DNA of 64,000 nucleotides from Maylandia zebra (lineage: Eukaryota; Chordata; Actinopteri; Cichliformes; Cichlidae), in NCBI RefSeq assembly GCF_041146795.1, contig NC_135187.1, positions 1,290,001 through 1,354,000 on the forward strand. The letters are read 5' to 3'. The notes beneath the pieces are model-generated. The model saw only the letters and a program-made list of their open reading frames with translations. It did no database searches and was not told where the DNA came from. Shown here piece after piece: positions 36,501 through 47,479 of the stretch (the stretch's first letter is position 1; each line of letters begins with the position of its first letter). The position numbers were made by a program, and so were the translations under genes.

Positions 36501-36624
36501 ATTATCTGAGTCTCATATGTAAACTATAAATATGTAAATGTGAATAGAGTGAAAGAGTCTCACCTGCAGCGACATTAGAGCCCAGAGTGCAGGCCAACAG
36601 GCAGCAGAAGATGTTCACCTTCAT
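25918..36624 (-). CDS. Gene C: two-V-domain Ig receptor with tyrosine-cassette tail (complete frame, LINE and hAT in introns)
   Basis: Exons (minus strand): leader 36624-36564, V1 35887-35609, V2 33379-33131, stalk 29797-29708, transmembrane 29522-29418, linker 26999-26934 (VYDEI), cassettes 26621-26553 (ATYDTI), 26437-26387 (His-substituted), 26179-26111 (ATYDTI), terminal 25988-25918 (NTYVLL, TAG). The sum is 1110 nt, 369 residues plus stop, with every join phase 1. Relative to gene B, the SPYSVI cassette with its frameshift is deleted and the proper YVLL end is retained. The V2-to-stalk intron is about 3.3 kb because it holds a 2.3-kb LINE and a damaged second stalk copy. The V1-V2 intron holds a hAT element and two SINEs. 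The 5' third matches B2 and the rest matches B. Probably an inhibitory surface receptor; the canonical ITIM spacing is imperfect (Asn at -2 of YVLL). Confidence 0.66.
27117..27518 (+). mobile_element. LINE 3' end with (ATTG)n tail in gene C intron
   Basis: It encodes a C-terminal retrotransposon segment ([20 protein letters not shown], then [15 protein letters not shown]) and stops before a short UTR. It ends in about nine GATT repeats, as expected for an L2/CR1-type LINE tail. It is 5' truncated. Confidence 0.72.
27519..29270. other. Gene C intron between transmembrane and linker exons, nothing recognised
   Basis: No exon-like sequence or known repeat was seen. The gene B intron at this place carries the 14-bp minisatellite instead. 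Confidence 0.35.
30369..32704 (+). mobile_element. L2-type LINE with degenerate reverse transcriptase, inside gene C intron
   Basis: It runs opposite to the gene. It begins inside the coding region, so it is 5' truncated. The reverse transcriptase core is recognisable by [30 protein letters not shown] and [10 protein letters not shown]. The C-terminal part ends LFAKAYS, followed by a UTR with GCGCCTTGAGGCGAC and an ATTGAATTGAATTG tail. Frame breaks occur near 30955 and 31050 and a stop at 31507, so it is inactive. The flanks do not form a simple empty site: the left flank is V2-stalk intron, the right flank starts within a second stalk exon. Confidence 0.85.
32705..32817 (-). pseudogene. Second, donor-less stalk exon copy in gene C
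   Basis: The sequence repeats the Thr-rich stalk exon (GGAGCATCGGGGGGTGATGC on the + strand and a longer TTG run). The GTATGA donor has been replaced by the LINE tail. The acceptor AG (followed by ATAATAAG) is still present. It cannot be spliced onward in its present form and would be skipped in favour of 29797-29708. Confidence 0.6.
33131..33379 (-). CDS. Gene C exon 3: V-like Ig domain 2
   Basis: 83 codons, nearly identical to gene B V2; the change seen in the protein is Ala to Val next to the first Cys (CSHDVGGS). The flanking introns also match gene B for hundreds of bases. Confidence 0.72.
33728..34721 (+). mobile_element. hAT-type element with 8-bp target duplication ATGATACC; BED-finger relic
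   Basis: The ends are TAGTGATGGGTACC and GATACCCATCCCTA, flanked by ATGATACC at 33720-33727 and 34722-34729. The paralogous place in gene B (13952-13959) has a single ATGATACC, i.e. the empty site. Inside, 33915-34050 encodes a broken segment like a BED zinc finger of hAT transposases ([15 protein letters not shown], then KHLATH). Most of the transposase is gone. It lies in the V1-V2 intron of gene C. Confidence 0.8.
34833..35150 (-). repeat. tRNA-derived SINE copy (minus orientation) in gene C intron
   Basis: On the minus strand the head with a GGTTCGAGCCCC B box is followed by the body (CCTTGGGCAAGTC, GGTGGTCAGAGGGCCC, CACCAGTGTGTGAATG) and the CGCTATATAAATACAGGCC tail. Gene B sequence without the SINE is at about 14068-14075. 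Confidence 0.7.
35190..35490 (+). repeat. tRNA-derived SINE copy (full length) in gene C intron
   Basis: It has a full tRNA-like head: A box TAGCTCAGGTGG and B box GGTTCGATCCC, then the common SINE body and a CAGACCATTTACCATTA end. It lies at or near the switch from gene B-like to gene B2-like sequence. Confidence 0.72.
35609..35887 (-). CDS. Gene C exon 2: V-like Ig domain 1
   Basis: 93 codons with the same landmarks as the B2 V domain ([32 protein letters not shown]). Its acceptor and donor match the B2 exon to the base. Confidence 0.72.
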
Positions 36625-36769
36625 CCTCACACAGTGCGAAGTGTCTGAACAGTTCCTGTGTGATCTGAGAACAGGAACTGAACACGCCTGTTCTTCCTCC
36701 TGCTGCTCGTAACCACACAGCCTGCCTTACAAACACAAACTTGTTTGTGGGTAACAGGTAACAGATGCT

Positions 36770-36778
36770 CTTTTTATA
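36770..36778 (-). promoter_or_regulatory. TATA box of gene C
   Basis: TATAAAAAG on the - strand, 146 bases upstream of the gene C start codon. The surrounding sequence is nearly identical to that of B2. Confidence 0.5.
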
Positions 36779-36890
36779 GTCTGTGAACATGTTTCAATGT
36801 TAACATTTAAATGGGGACATTTTTATGTTGTCGTTGACTGGAAACAGATACTCGTTAAAACCAGCGCCTTAAATCATTATGGACCCAAAT

Positions 36891-37291
36891 CACAGACTGT
36901 ATATAAAAGATGGGGAAGTTTGAAGAAGCCCTTGTGGTTTCAAACTCTTTAAAACCGCATTATTTATATCAGCCACCAGGGGGCGACTCCTGTGAAGCGT
37001 ATGGGGACCCCAGTAAACGCTTTACACATAACTTTAGTGTTTCTATGAATAACTTTTAATTCAATTCAGTTTATATGGAACCAATTCAGAACAACTGCTT
37101 CAGCAGGCTTCGTAAAAGAAAGACGCAGAGAAAACTTCAAGCATCAGATTCAAGTCTGTTTCATTTGTGATGAAGCAGCTACGCTCCATCATGTGACTGA
37201 CAAGCATTTAGTCAACGTGACTGCAGCGTAGCTTGATTGCACCGATCACAGTAGAAGCAGCCATGTCCATCATTCATATACAGTCTATGTG
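36891..37291. repeat. Short inverted-repeat element (ACAGACTGTATATA...TATACAGTCTATGT)
   Basis: The two ends are imperfect inverted copies: CACAGACTGTATATAAAAGA at the left and TCATATACAGTCTATGTG at the right. The length of about 400 bp fits a MITE. No target duplication could be fixed by eye. Confidence 0.45.
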
Positions 37292-37364
37292 ACTCTGGAC
37301 ACAAGCTAGAGGAAACGGTAAATGTACCAGAGCCCTGCAGACTGGTGCAGGTTTCAACTAGCAC

Positions 37365-37366
<2 letters not shown>

Positions 37367-37417
<51 letters not shown>
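37367..37417. repeat. (CA)n microsatellite
   Basis: About 25 uninterrupted CA dinucleotides. The open frames across it are artefacts. Confidence 0.9.
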
Positions 37418-37418
<1 letters not shown>

Positions 37419-37429
37419 CAGGAACATTA

Positions 37430-38800
37430 ATATGCACGAATGTTTGCTTCCACTTCCTGCTGACGATGGACCTGATAACTATTCTTTCTTCAACATGAGC
37501 AGCAGCTCATCAGAAACTCTGTCTCTAGACTCCACAGTCCTGACGTCCTGCTTCTTTAATGTTTGAACGCGATATGACTTTGCGTTTATAGCGCCTCCAT
37601 TTCCTCCCGTGTCCCACCGTACTTCCTGTTTTATTTTGTTAGTTTCCTGCAGTGCATTCTCATCTTCATGCTGCTTTGTCAGATGCATGTCACAATTATG
37701 CTAATTGTTTGGTGCTCGTGGATCAGCAGCCGCTGTGAGATAACTGCTTCAGTTTATAGACACACTGTGTAAAGCCTGGCACGCATGCCTGTGCACGCCC
37801 ACAGTGGGTAGCTGTGGGTGAGCCGTAGGGCCGTGTGTGAGCAAACCCCCGAACGCGCCCTCACAGGGTCGACAGCAAGTACCCTAGCTTTTGCAAGCTC
37901 CACATTAGTTTTACTCTGCAGGACCCCGTCATCGTCTCTGGCTCACCCACAGTGGGTTTGCTGAGAGGAAACACATATAACACAAAGGGTTTTTGTAGAA
38001 GAGTACATGTTTGACTCCCCTGGTTTGAGTGTGCAAGGAAACAGAAGTCCCTTTCTGCTAATATCAAGAAGCACAATTGGTGTAAAAATCTGCCAAATCG
38101 ACTGTGTGGTGACGCCCTTATGTGGGAGTGGCTAAAAGTAAAAAAACAAACAAAAACAGGCCCACAGTGGGCAAGATTCAAGATTCTTAATTTGCCACAT
38201 GCATAAGTACAACATGCAGTGAAATGTCTCCTGACACATGCAAAAGGGGAGGGAAGGGTCTGGTGTTATTTTTGTGCCACTATTCTGAGCGCACGTAAAA
38301 AAAGTTTGCAGGTGCAAGTGTTGCATTTTGAGGAGAAATTTATTTTGAGCAGAGAAAAGCTGAATCTGAGTGAACAAAATTCATTGCTGCGTGCACCTGT
38401 TCGGTTTCCCAGTGTGTGAGGTGGCTCTTACGAACTGGGAAAACACCTGTTGTGTGACAGGAAGTTGTGGCAGGACTTTTATTTTGAAAATCGACGTGAG
38501 TTTACGGTGAACTGCTTCTGGGATGCTTCTGGCCAGCAGTGCTCTGAGTTGGTGTGATCGGCCCTTGCTTCTTTCTGATTGGCTGGCCCACCTCATTGTT
38601 CCCGTTCAGCCTGCTGTGTGTTTGCGTTCCCGTCTCTTCCCGAATGCTCTGTGCAACATCATGACTCAGTCTATGTTTGTGTGAAGGCAGTGACTGATTT
38701 ACCTGCTAACTGTTAACAAATTCACATTTTTAAACCACAGTCTTGTACTTTATTTCGTTGTACATGTGCAATGACAATAAAGGCCTCTTCTATTCTGTTC
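37430..38800. other. Intergenic, mostly unrecognised; LINE tail near its right end
   Basis: No receptor exon was found. The stretch 38700-38805 (ATTTCGTTGTACATGTGCAA, then ATAAAG and TTCTATTCTGTTCTATTC) looks like the 3' tail of a non-LTR retrotransposon. Confidence 0.4.
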
Positions 38801-38813
38801 TATTCAGAGGAAG

Positions 38814-39925
38814 TTGCAGAAAAACACATATGTGTGGATTCTGTTCATAGACTATAGCTCCGCCTTCAACACCATCATACCATCCAGATTTGTCATGAAA
38901 CTCTGTGACCTGAACATCGGCTCCTCCCTGTGCAGCTGGATCCTGGACTTCCTGACAGCCAGACCTCGGGTGGTTCGCATCGGCAGCATCACCTCATCCA
39001 CACTCAGCACAGGTGCCCCCCATGGATGTGTGCTCAGCCCCCTGCTGTACACCCTGTTCACCCACGACTGTACAGCAACACACAGCTCCAACACCATCAT
39101 CCAATTTGCAGATGACACCACCATCATCAGCTGCATTTCTGATGGAGATGAGACGGCATACAGGGCAGAGGTGAGAGCCCCGACATCACGGCGCCGCGAC
39201 AACAACCTGCTGCTCAACGTCAGCAAAACCAGGAGCTCATCGTGGATTACAGCAGACTGCAGAGAGGAGGCCACACCCCCATCCACATCGAAGGAGCAGA
39301 GGTGGAGAGAGTCAGCTGCTTCAGAGGCATCAACATCAGCGAGGATCTGAGCTGGTCACAACATGTTGGTGTGATCACAAGAGCAGCAAGACAGCGGCTC
39401 TTCTTCCTGCGGCGCCTGAGAAGATTCAGCATGAACCCCAGAATTATTATTTTTTAAAATATAATAAGAACTTCTGTCGATGCACCATTGATGCAGCTGT
39501 AATACTCTGGACTGCAAAGCTCTGCAGAGGGTGGTGAGGTCAGCACAGCATCACCAGGACTGAACGTGCAGCCATGCAGCATCTCTGCAGACAGCGCTGC
39601 ATGAGGACGACGCAGGCGGCTCAGGAGCATCCAGACCCGCACTACCACACACAGGGACAGTTTTTACCCACAAGCCATCAGGCTTTTGAACTGCTGACAT
39701 TCGATACACACCATTACAAACTACTGGACTCTACACACTGTCATTTTAAACAATGCCACTTTAAATCCTCACTGCACAGTTTTTGCACAAACTGTAAATA
39801 TTAAACTATTAACATTTTAATACTTTCAGGCTTTTTTATTTTAATATTATTATTTTCTTTAACACACCTGTATACTTCCTATATGTCCGTGTAAAGTTGG
39901 GGAACACAAGTGTAAGAATTTCATT
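38814..39925 (+). mobile_element. Non-LTR retrotransposon fragment with reverse transcriptase core
   Basis: The translated block has [30 protein letters not shown] and FADDTTII, the palm motifs of a jockey/Rex-type reverse transcriptase (a different family from the YADDTQLYL elements). A frame shift near 39240 moves to a second frame with [18 protein letters not shown] 3' UTR follows up to GTAAGAATTTCATTG. It is truncated and inactive. Confidence 0.8.
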
Positions 39926-40399
39926 GCGGGCAGTGTTTGTCACAGCTGGCGCAGCAGTGGTCTGGTGTGTGGGAAAAAGGACTCGCATGCAGTTACAGAG
40001 ATGCGATGGAGATTTATTATAAATGACAGAACACAAAGTGGCAAAAACAGAACTTAATAATAATCCAAACTGGGAGAAACTAAACTATAGAACAGCAAAC
40101 CTGAACACGAAGGGAGGACAGCAGGGAGAGCACACAGTGGATTCACAGACAGTAACGAGCACACCCATACACACAGAGGGACACTGTGAAATCACACACA
40201 GGTGGGAGACACAGCTGGACCTGATTAACCTGACGAGACAGAGGAACACTAACACCAGTGACCACCAGAGGGAGCACCAGCCCAGAATCCCAGAACGGTG
40301 GAAACCCAAAGAAAACACACAATAAGAGGCTGTAATGTTTGTGTCTCACTCTCGCCGCCCATGTCACCTGTACTTGTGCCTGCATAATGACGTGAAGAA

Positions 40400-42110
40400 A
40401 TATTTATAAGAATTATTGTTCAAAAAATATATTTAATATGAAGGCAACAGGAAGTGTTACAGGCATCGCCCTAAAGCCTGATGGGCAGTGTAGTCCGAGC
40501 TGCAGGGAGGATGGACCCGTGATGTGTCTGTGAGTGAGGGAGAAAAAGGAAAAGTAGGAGCTGTCACGGAGCAGAAACGGGAGCTGGAAGCATGTAAATA
40601 TAATAATAACCACTGCAGCCAAGAAGAGAGCCTGACGAGCCCAGCTGTAAGTAAGCTGTTAAGACTCGACTGTACACCGTGTTCCTGTTTCCTCTGAAAC
40701 AATAAGTCCTGTTGCAGCAGCCTTTCAACGCCTCTCTCTGTCTCTGCTAGCAAAGTGACCCAGACAACAAAGTAAAGCTAGTTTTCAGCTACGAGCCGAC
40801 ACGAACCCGACGTATTAGCCAGAGGTCCCTTTACTACGCTTCGGAGCCGCGGACCTGTTTTATATACGCGCTGAAAAGTTTTCTATACGAGATCGCTGCA
40901 AAAAGTGCAGCCTTACCTAATGTCCACCTACTGTTACTCATTTATATTATGATTTAAACATCTAGCTGGTGTTGGTGTGGAGAGTAGCCTTCAGTAATAG
41001 TAATAAATCACATTCATGTAGTTGTAAAAAGCATGATAATATATTAAGTAATCCAAAGTATTCAGAATGTAATCTGTAATCTGTAGTGGGATACATTTTA
41101 ACAGTAACCTTCCCATCACTGATTACAGGTACGTGTTGCTACACCGTTTTCTGTCATTGACAATGAAACTTGAAACAGTTTGCTGACGTCCGTGTGCACG
41201 ATGGTGTTTCACACCTACACTTCAAACTTCTTTCTCTCTGATGTGTGAACTATAAATAGAACGAGCTGGTTTGTGCTCTTTGCTGTGTGTTTTTGTGTTA
41301 TTCCCTCTGACACTGATACTTGTTTGCACTGGTTAAAGGTCAGTGTGTATTAGGAGGACGCCTACAGCGTGAAACACAAACACGTTGCCACCAGAAGCAC
41401 AGAAAGCATGAATTCCTGCTCTTATAGCTCCACTTAAACACTGCCATTCTGCTGCAGCAGCATCATTTGCATATGGCAGAAAGGCCTATGATGCTTTCAG
41501 TTGTTCTTTAGATGCAAAGAAAAACAGAAAGTTGTATCTGCCAGCAGCCTGAGCCGACAGCAACATGGCTAAATGATGTTCAGGGTCACATGATCACAGC
41601 CTCAACTACAAGCTCTACCAAAAAGGAACGTTTGACACGATCTTAGAAGAAGAGAGCGGATTAGTGTTTCACGTGTAGAAGAATTTCTTCTATTTCTGTA
41701 TTATTCACATTATCTTATTGTATGATGCTTTGGTGCCACAAGGTTTTAGCCTCAGTCTCACACATTCCTGCTGTTAACAGACGGCATCTCAGGAAGTTGG
41801 AGGGAAGCATTCACACAAAGACTCAGAGTGGGGGAAGAGTCTTTTGTCTCTCCAGCGACTGTGAGAGTTAGCAAGCGAGAGAAGAACTGAAGCTGTGACA
41901 ACAGCTGTGCAGCCTTTTGTCCCTGTCGGGAGAAAACGTCTACAGTTTATTATTAGGTCTCTCTTGGAAATGAGATTTTTAATCTCAATGAGATTTTTTA
42001 CCTGGATAAATAAAGGATTAATAAAAAAAAAAAAATCTTTGGCTTATTTTCTGTGAGGGACATAAATCCACAAACATTTTCAATGACCGCATACTGTACC
42101 TCCCCCCACG
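40400..42110. other. Spacer with a probable hAT-like terminus near 41119
   Basis: At 41060-41119 the sequence has AATCTGTAATCTG and ends AACCTTCCCATCACTG, like the right end of hAT elements of the 19387-20415 kind. I could not find its left end. The rest is unrecognised. Confidence 0.3.
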
Positions 42111-42119
42111 CATTTACAT

Positions 42120-43515
42120 TACATACAAGGTGTTCGGGTCCACTGGACCCAGGTCTAATAAAAGTGTTGAAAGTGCAGGTCCTGTGTTCCCACACTCTGT
42201 CCTCCTCCTTTCTGGTGCTGCTGATAGTGTTTTCTTCCCCTCCCGCACAAAGTTGCAACATTATTGAAAATTCAGCTATCAACACGTGTGCTCTGACATT
42301 CCTGCACATTTATACTCTTTCTTGAGGAATCCAAATTTTATTTTCTCATACCCTGTCCCTCCTGCAAATTAGGGGCATAATACTATAAATAAGACTTTGC
42401 CAGTGTGGTTCTTTATCACAACTGATCAAGATGGCCAAAGATTATCTTCTGCGAGGGCCTTGCAATTGATTTTCGAAGAGAGAGGAGCTTCTGATGAAGT
42501 TGTAGAAGAAGAGGTTTCAGAATATGAGGATCACATTTCTGAATTTTCAGTCTGACAGTGACTTTGAAGAAGAGGATGAGGCTGAGCGCCATTTAGTAAC
42601 AAAACAAAGACGAGTACCCCATCAGCAGCCAGCTCCAGGACCAGAACAAGCCCACCAGACAGCAAGTGAAGAAATATGGATGTCAATAACTGGTGAAATT
42701 GAATGGTCTTCTTGCCCAAGAAATGAGCCACCCTGCAGAGCTGCAAACGTGATAAGGGTGCAACCAGGGCCAACACGGTCATGTGCAGGACATCAAGTTT
42801 TCATTTGAGCTTTTCATCCCAGATTCCATCCAGAAAATTATTCTGGATTTCAGTAATTTAGAAGGAAGGTGTGTTTTTGGAGAGTAGTGGAAGCAGATGG
42901 ACCAAATTCATCTACAGGCCTACTTTGGGGTTCTTATCCTCGCAGGAGTTTTCAGGTCCAAAGGGGAATCCACAGAATCCCCGTGGGATGCAGAACTTTT
43001 CCGTGCATCAGTGTCTCTGGAAAACTTCCACAAAATTTCCAGGATTATCTGTTTTTAACCGAGACGACAGACCAGCTCGACAGCAGAGAGACAAGCTGGC
43101 TGCCATCAGGACAGTGTGGGATAGTCGGTGCACCACCTCCCCTGGGCCTAATGTCACCATTGATGAGCAGCTGATCCCATCTAGTTGTGAAACATATTGT
43201 TTCATGTGTAAATGTGTTGTCTTTCCACTCACTCCACTTGATTATAACTGATTTTATTTTTTTATAACATTTTATATATAAAAAAAAAAGAAACGAGAAG
43301 CACATTAATTCATAAATGCGATCTAACAAAGGCAAAGGGAAGAAATAACCGTGTTTGCTGTTCATATGTCTTGTTATTGGGATGAAGTAAACATCTGTTG
43401 AGTAATTTAACACAAAATTGTTTGATAGTGTTAGTTTGGAAAGCCAAACCTCTGGCGGGTCCACCAGACTCATGAACACTGGCTGAGTAACAAAAATACG
43501 AACACCACACGAGGG
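42120..43515 (+). mobile_element. Decayed piggyBac transposon with transposase relic
   Basis: The right end is CGAACACCACACGAGGG next to TTAA (43516-43519); the left end near 42120 is eroded but keeps GGTGTTCGGGTCC. Between them are pieces of a piggyBac-type transposase in several frames: an acidic N-terminal stretch (EEVSEYEDHISE, then SDFEEEDEAE) and a later piece with FNRDDRPARQQRDKLAAIRT and GPNVTIDEQLIP, corresponding to the region before and at the first catalytic Asp of the family. A stop occurs at 42555 and there are several frameshifts. Most of the catalytic domain is missing. Confidence 0.75.
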
Positions 43516-44233
43516 TTAAAATATAAAATTATTCAAACTGCATTTGTTGTTATTTTGAGGGAAATTACTGCTGAGTCACACGATGACACATTGTTGACAC
43601 ATTAACCACTCGACGGTTTTACTTTGGCGCCCTCCGGCGGTCATGTGGCATTAAAACCTTGTTGTGCAGCTGATACAGATGATTGGTTACTGCAGGATGG
43701 AACTATCCAATAGGGAGGCCTGTGTGATGTTCAAAGTATATCTATGGTGGTTTTCTACCTGCTGTGAGCTGTGAGCTGAAAACATTTATCATATTTATCT
43801 GAGCATCGGACTCTCAGGGTGGAGCGCTGATTTGGGGATGCAGTGTGTGAGTGAGAGCTACACAGCGCTGTATGAAACATTAATCACAGACTGACATTAT
43901 TGTTTAATAAAAGGATTTATCTGATCCTCAAAATCTGTAAAACACAAATGTTTTGTTCAGTTTTGAACTCCAAAAATCCAACAAAAGTGAAGTGACGTTC
44001 CCATCAGAGCGTTCTTAATGCTTACAGTCTCAGAGGGAATGTTAAATATTGTTTTTGCTTCAGCAACACATATAATATTAACAGAAACACAGGATACTTT
44101 CAAATATACATTCATAAAAGTCTTAAATATATGGATGTGAGGCTGTAAAGTTATATTTGACTGAACGTCTGACCGATGGAGACAGTTTCCTTCACTTCTG
44201 TCGAGTTGTTGCTCACTCCTCTCTCTTTGCCAC

Positions 44234-46166
44234 CTGATGGTGTCACCGTCAGCTCTGCAGCCAGCTCATTGTTACAGAAGTACTTTCCAGTCTCTGAGCG
44301 AGTGGCCTTGAAAACGTAGAGCGATTTATCTGCCAATGAGCTGAAGCGTTTGTGTGGGTCAGGAACGAGTCTGATGTCTCTGTCACCATCAACTACCAGC
44401 AGGTCAACCCTCCGTCCTTCGCTCTCTCTGCTCCACGTCACTTTACCCTCCACTGAGCCAGGACAGGGCAGAGCGATGGACTCCTTCTGTTGGATCACTC
44501 TCTGGATTATTCCTGTGAGACACAGCATGACATTAAATTATTACAGATGGAATTTGTAGCAATAATTCAATAGGAAAGTCCTGTTTACCTGGTGATGTTT
44601 AAGCAAGGACAACATTCATTTTGCTCTCAAAACTGAATTTTTTAAAATCTTAAATTATGAAGCAACCTGATTATGAATGGACTCAACGGTGATCCGTCCG
44701 TTTTTTCTGCTTAGGCCGGGTCGCGGGGGGCCAAGCAGAGAAGCCCAGGCCTCCCTCTCCTCAGCCACCTGCTTTCCCAGGAAAACACTAAGGCCAGCCG
44801 AGAGACATGATCTCTCCAGCGTATCCGGGTCTGCCCCAGGGCCTCCTCCCAGTTGGACAACACCTCACCCAGGAGGCGCCCACGAGGCATCCTTGTCAGA
44901 TGCCCGAATGGGCTCCTTTTAATGTGGAGGAGCAGCAGCTCTACTCCTCACCCTATCTCTAAGGCAGAGGCCAGCCACACTCTGGAGGAAGCTCATTTCC
45001 GCTGCTCGTATCTGCGATCTTGTTCTTTTGGTCACTACCCCACAGCTCGTGACCATAAGTGAGAATAAGGATGTAGTACTTTCCTTTCTGGCACCTCAGC
45101 ATAGACTTCCCCAGGAAAGCTGAGGAGTGTGATCTCCCTATAGTTGGAGCACACTTTCTTAAAGATGGGAACCATCACCCTGGTCTGCCAATCCAAAGGC
45201 ACTGCCCCTGATCTCCACACATGCCAGCCAAGCGACCCCACCACATCCAGAGCCTTCAGGAATCAGGATGAATCTCATCCAGCCAGAGGCCCTGCCAGGA
45301 GCCGTCCTCGTCCCCAAACTCTGCTTCCTCTACAGAAGACGTGTCCGTGGGATTAAGGATTCCTTACACCACCTGACAATATCCCCAGTCGCAGTCAGCA
45401 GCACTCCCACCGCACTGTAAACAGTGCTGGTAGAGCACCGTCCCCCCCTCCCGGGTCGCCTGTCAGAATCTCTTGGAGGCAGTCTGAAAGCGTCTCCGAG
45501 CCTCTCTACTGGCCTCTCACCTTCACACTTTCTCAAATGATTTTCTTTTCTATTCTGACAGAAGTGCCCAAACATGCTGTGTCCATCAATCCTGAAAATT
45601 AAACAATATTTTCTTTAAAAATGCAGTCAACCCTGACCATTTCAGTTCTGCATGTGTGGTGTGAGGACTGAAACACAGCCCAGCTTAACAGGCAAAGTTG
45701 CAAACTGACATCCGTCTGAGGTGGGCTTTAGGTTTAGTTGTTGAATATCCTTCGTAGTACAGTCCACCCTGCAGCTGCACCAATCCAACATATCATTCAA
45801 TATCTGCAACATGATGGACAATATGCAGAAACCACAGAACGACATTAAACACTAGTGCGCTGTCAGAAACCCTCGGTCTATATTCTGTGTTTTTCAATTC
45901 ATAATCATCACAAAGGATAGATACGCTTTCAGGCTTCATCCATGGGAGGTTTGTGAAGCTCCAAGGGACCAAAATTCAAATATCTAATTATAATTTACAC
46001 CATACAGGTGTCAAAGAAATGGTGAGCCTTTATGAATGAAGTTATGTGACAACTGCCAACGTTTACGTGTGTGTGTGTGTGTGGCTTGTAAAAGTATGAA
46101 CAGCTCCTTACCTGCACTGCAGCCCAGAACGAAGACTAACAGGCAGCTGAAGACTTTCACCCTCAT
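44234..46166 (-). CDS. Gene E: orphan leader plus one V-like Ig exon
   Basis: The leader exon 46166-46112 starts MRVKVFSCLLV, with a TGCAG|GTAAGG donor. The V exon 44512-44234 is 279 nt, like V1 of B, B2 and C, with Cys in ALPCPGS, Trp in KVTWSRES, ETGKYFC and AAELTVTPSG. Joins are phase 1 and both exons are open. No stalk, membrane or tail exon was seen between 44234 and the next receptor at 36624, where a piggyBac relic and LINEs lie instead. If the donor at 44233 is ignored, the frame runs on for about 28 residues to a stop at 44151, which would give a secreted single-V protein. It could equally be a gene truncated by transposon activity. The intron contains a LINE fragment. Confidence 0.55.
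44690..45575 (-). mobile_element. LINE fragment (minus strand) in the gene E intron
   Basis: The minus strand at about 45235-45050 encodes VPLDWQTRVMVPIFKK and then NYREITLLSFPGEVYAEVPE, a typical reverse-transcriptase finger segment of teleost non-LTR elements. The remaining part is UTR-like with many fish-repeat words. Broken by a frameshift and stops. Confidence 0.65.
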
Positions 46167-46228
46167 CCTGGCACAGAAGCACATGAAGCACCGAGACTAG
46201 AAATGACCGCTCGCTGCATCGCTCTGAG

Positions 46229-46237
46229 CTTTAAATA
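46229..46237 (-). promoter_or_regulatory. TATA-like element of gene E
   Basis: TATTTAAAG on the - strand, 63 bases upstream of the gene E start codon. It is a weaker match than the B, B2 and C boxes. Confidence 0.35.
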
Positions 46238-46544
46238 CTCTGCTGTGTCCTCACACAAGAAGCCACAAAGTCTAAATGTCTTTTTATGGTCATAACAACT
46301 CATCTGCCTTCACGTCACTGTGTGAACACGTCACTGCCGGTAAACTCTGTAGGTTGGGCTGGAAGGTGGAAGGTGCTTTCCAACATTAGATCAGCTGTTA
46401 ATAGTTTAGAGTCAGTGTGGTCAAACGTACAATATGACATTTCACAATGTGCTTATATTTTCCACTGTGCATTTATTCTGAGATCTTACTTCTCAGAATG
46501 TTTGTGGTTGAAATCTTCAGTCAGCTGTGACACAGATGATCTAC

Positions 46545-47470
46545 GCTGAAAGGAAGAAAAGTGGGAAGGAAAAACTCCCATTGAACAGGAAGAAACCTCC
46601 ATCAGAACCAGGCTCAGGGAGGGGCGGGGCCATCTCCTGAGACTGGTTCTGCTGAGACTGGTTGGGGTGAGGGGAGGAGCAAAGTAAAATAAGTAACATT
46701 TTATTATATACACCTTTCAAGATAAAATCACAAAGTGCTTCACAGAAGCTAGAACATAAAACAACATCAACCAAAGGCAAGTTTAAAAAGATGGGTTTTT
46801 AACAGTTTTTAACAGAACTGCCAGAGTCTACAGATCTCACATTCAGTGGAAGAGCTCCAGAGTCTGGGAGCCACAAAAACCAAATTCATGGGCTGCATCC
46901 TCCTGAGGCCGCATTTGTAGACCGATTACGTCACAGCGACGCGCCGAAGGCTGTCCAAATTCGTAGACTCCTCCGAATGCAGCCGACAAATGTGTCCTTC
47001 ATTTCCCCGAATTTGAAGGATGGGTCGGATGGTTTAAAAGGACAAATACTTTCTAAAATAGAAAGACAATGATTATTTAAAAGATCTGTTAATAAATCAA
47101 CCTCGTCAGAGACAGGCAACACCAAATGTAAAACATCCGAAAATTTAGCAGCAGTAGAGGAATTTAAAATGCGAGAATCAAGTAGATGTCGAACAGGAGA
47201 CGGATGGAAGGACGGTTTAAAAATAACAGAATGATGGTCCGAGATAAAAATGTCCTCAGAACTAATGAAGTCAGTGGTTCAGCCTAAAGAAAAAACGAGG
47301 TCCAGTGTGTGTGCTTTGGTATGTGTGGGGCCAAACACATGCTGTGTAAAAAGAGTCCATGACGCTAAGAAAACCTCTGGCAAAGAGGCCGGAGTCATCA
47401 TCAACGTGCAGGTTATAACCAGTCCGGACAGCTTCAGGGTGGAAACAAAAAGTCACTGAACTCCTTTAAG
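46545..47470 (-). mobile_element. LINE debris: 3' UTRs plus endonuclease-domain fragment
   Basis: 46545-46680 matches the UTR of the gene C LINE in reverse. 46685-46880 is the 3' end of another element. 47456-47271 encodes HVDDDSGLFARGFLSVMDSF and later THTGPRFFFRLNH, like the end of a LINE endonuclease domain, followed by VDLLTDLLNNHCLSILESIC. Orientation is minus, with an internal deletion and no intact frame. Confidence 0.65.
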
Positions 47471-47479
47471 AACTGACCT

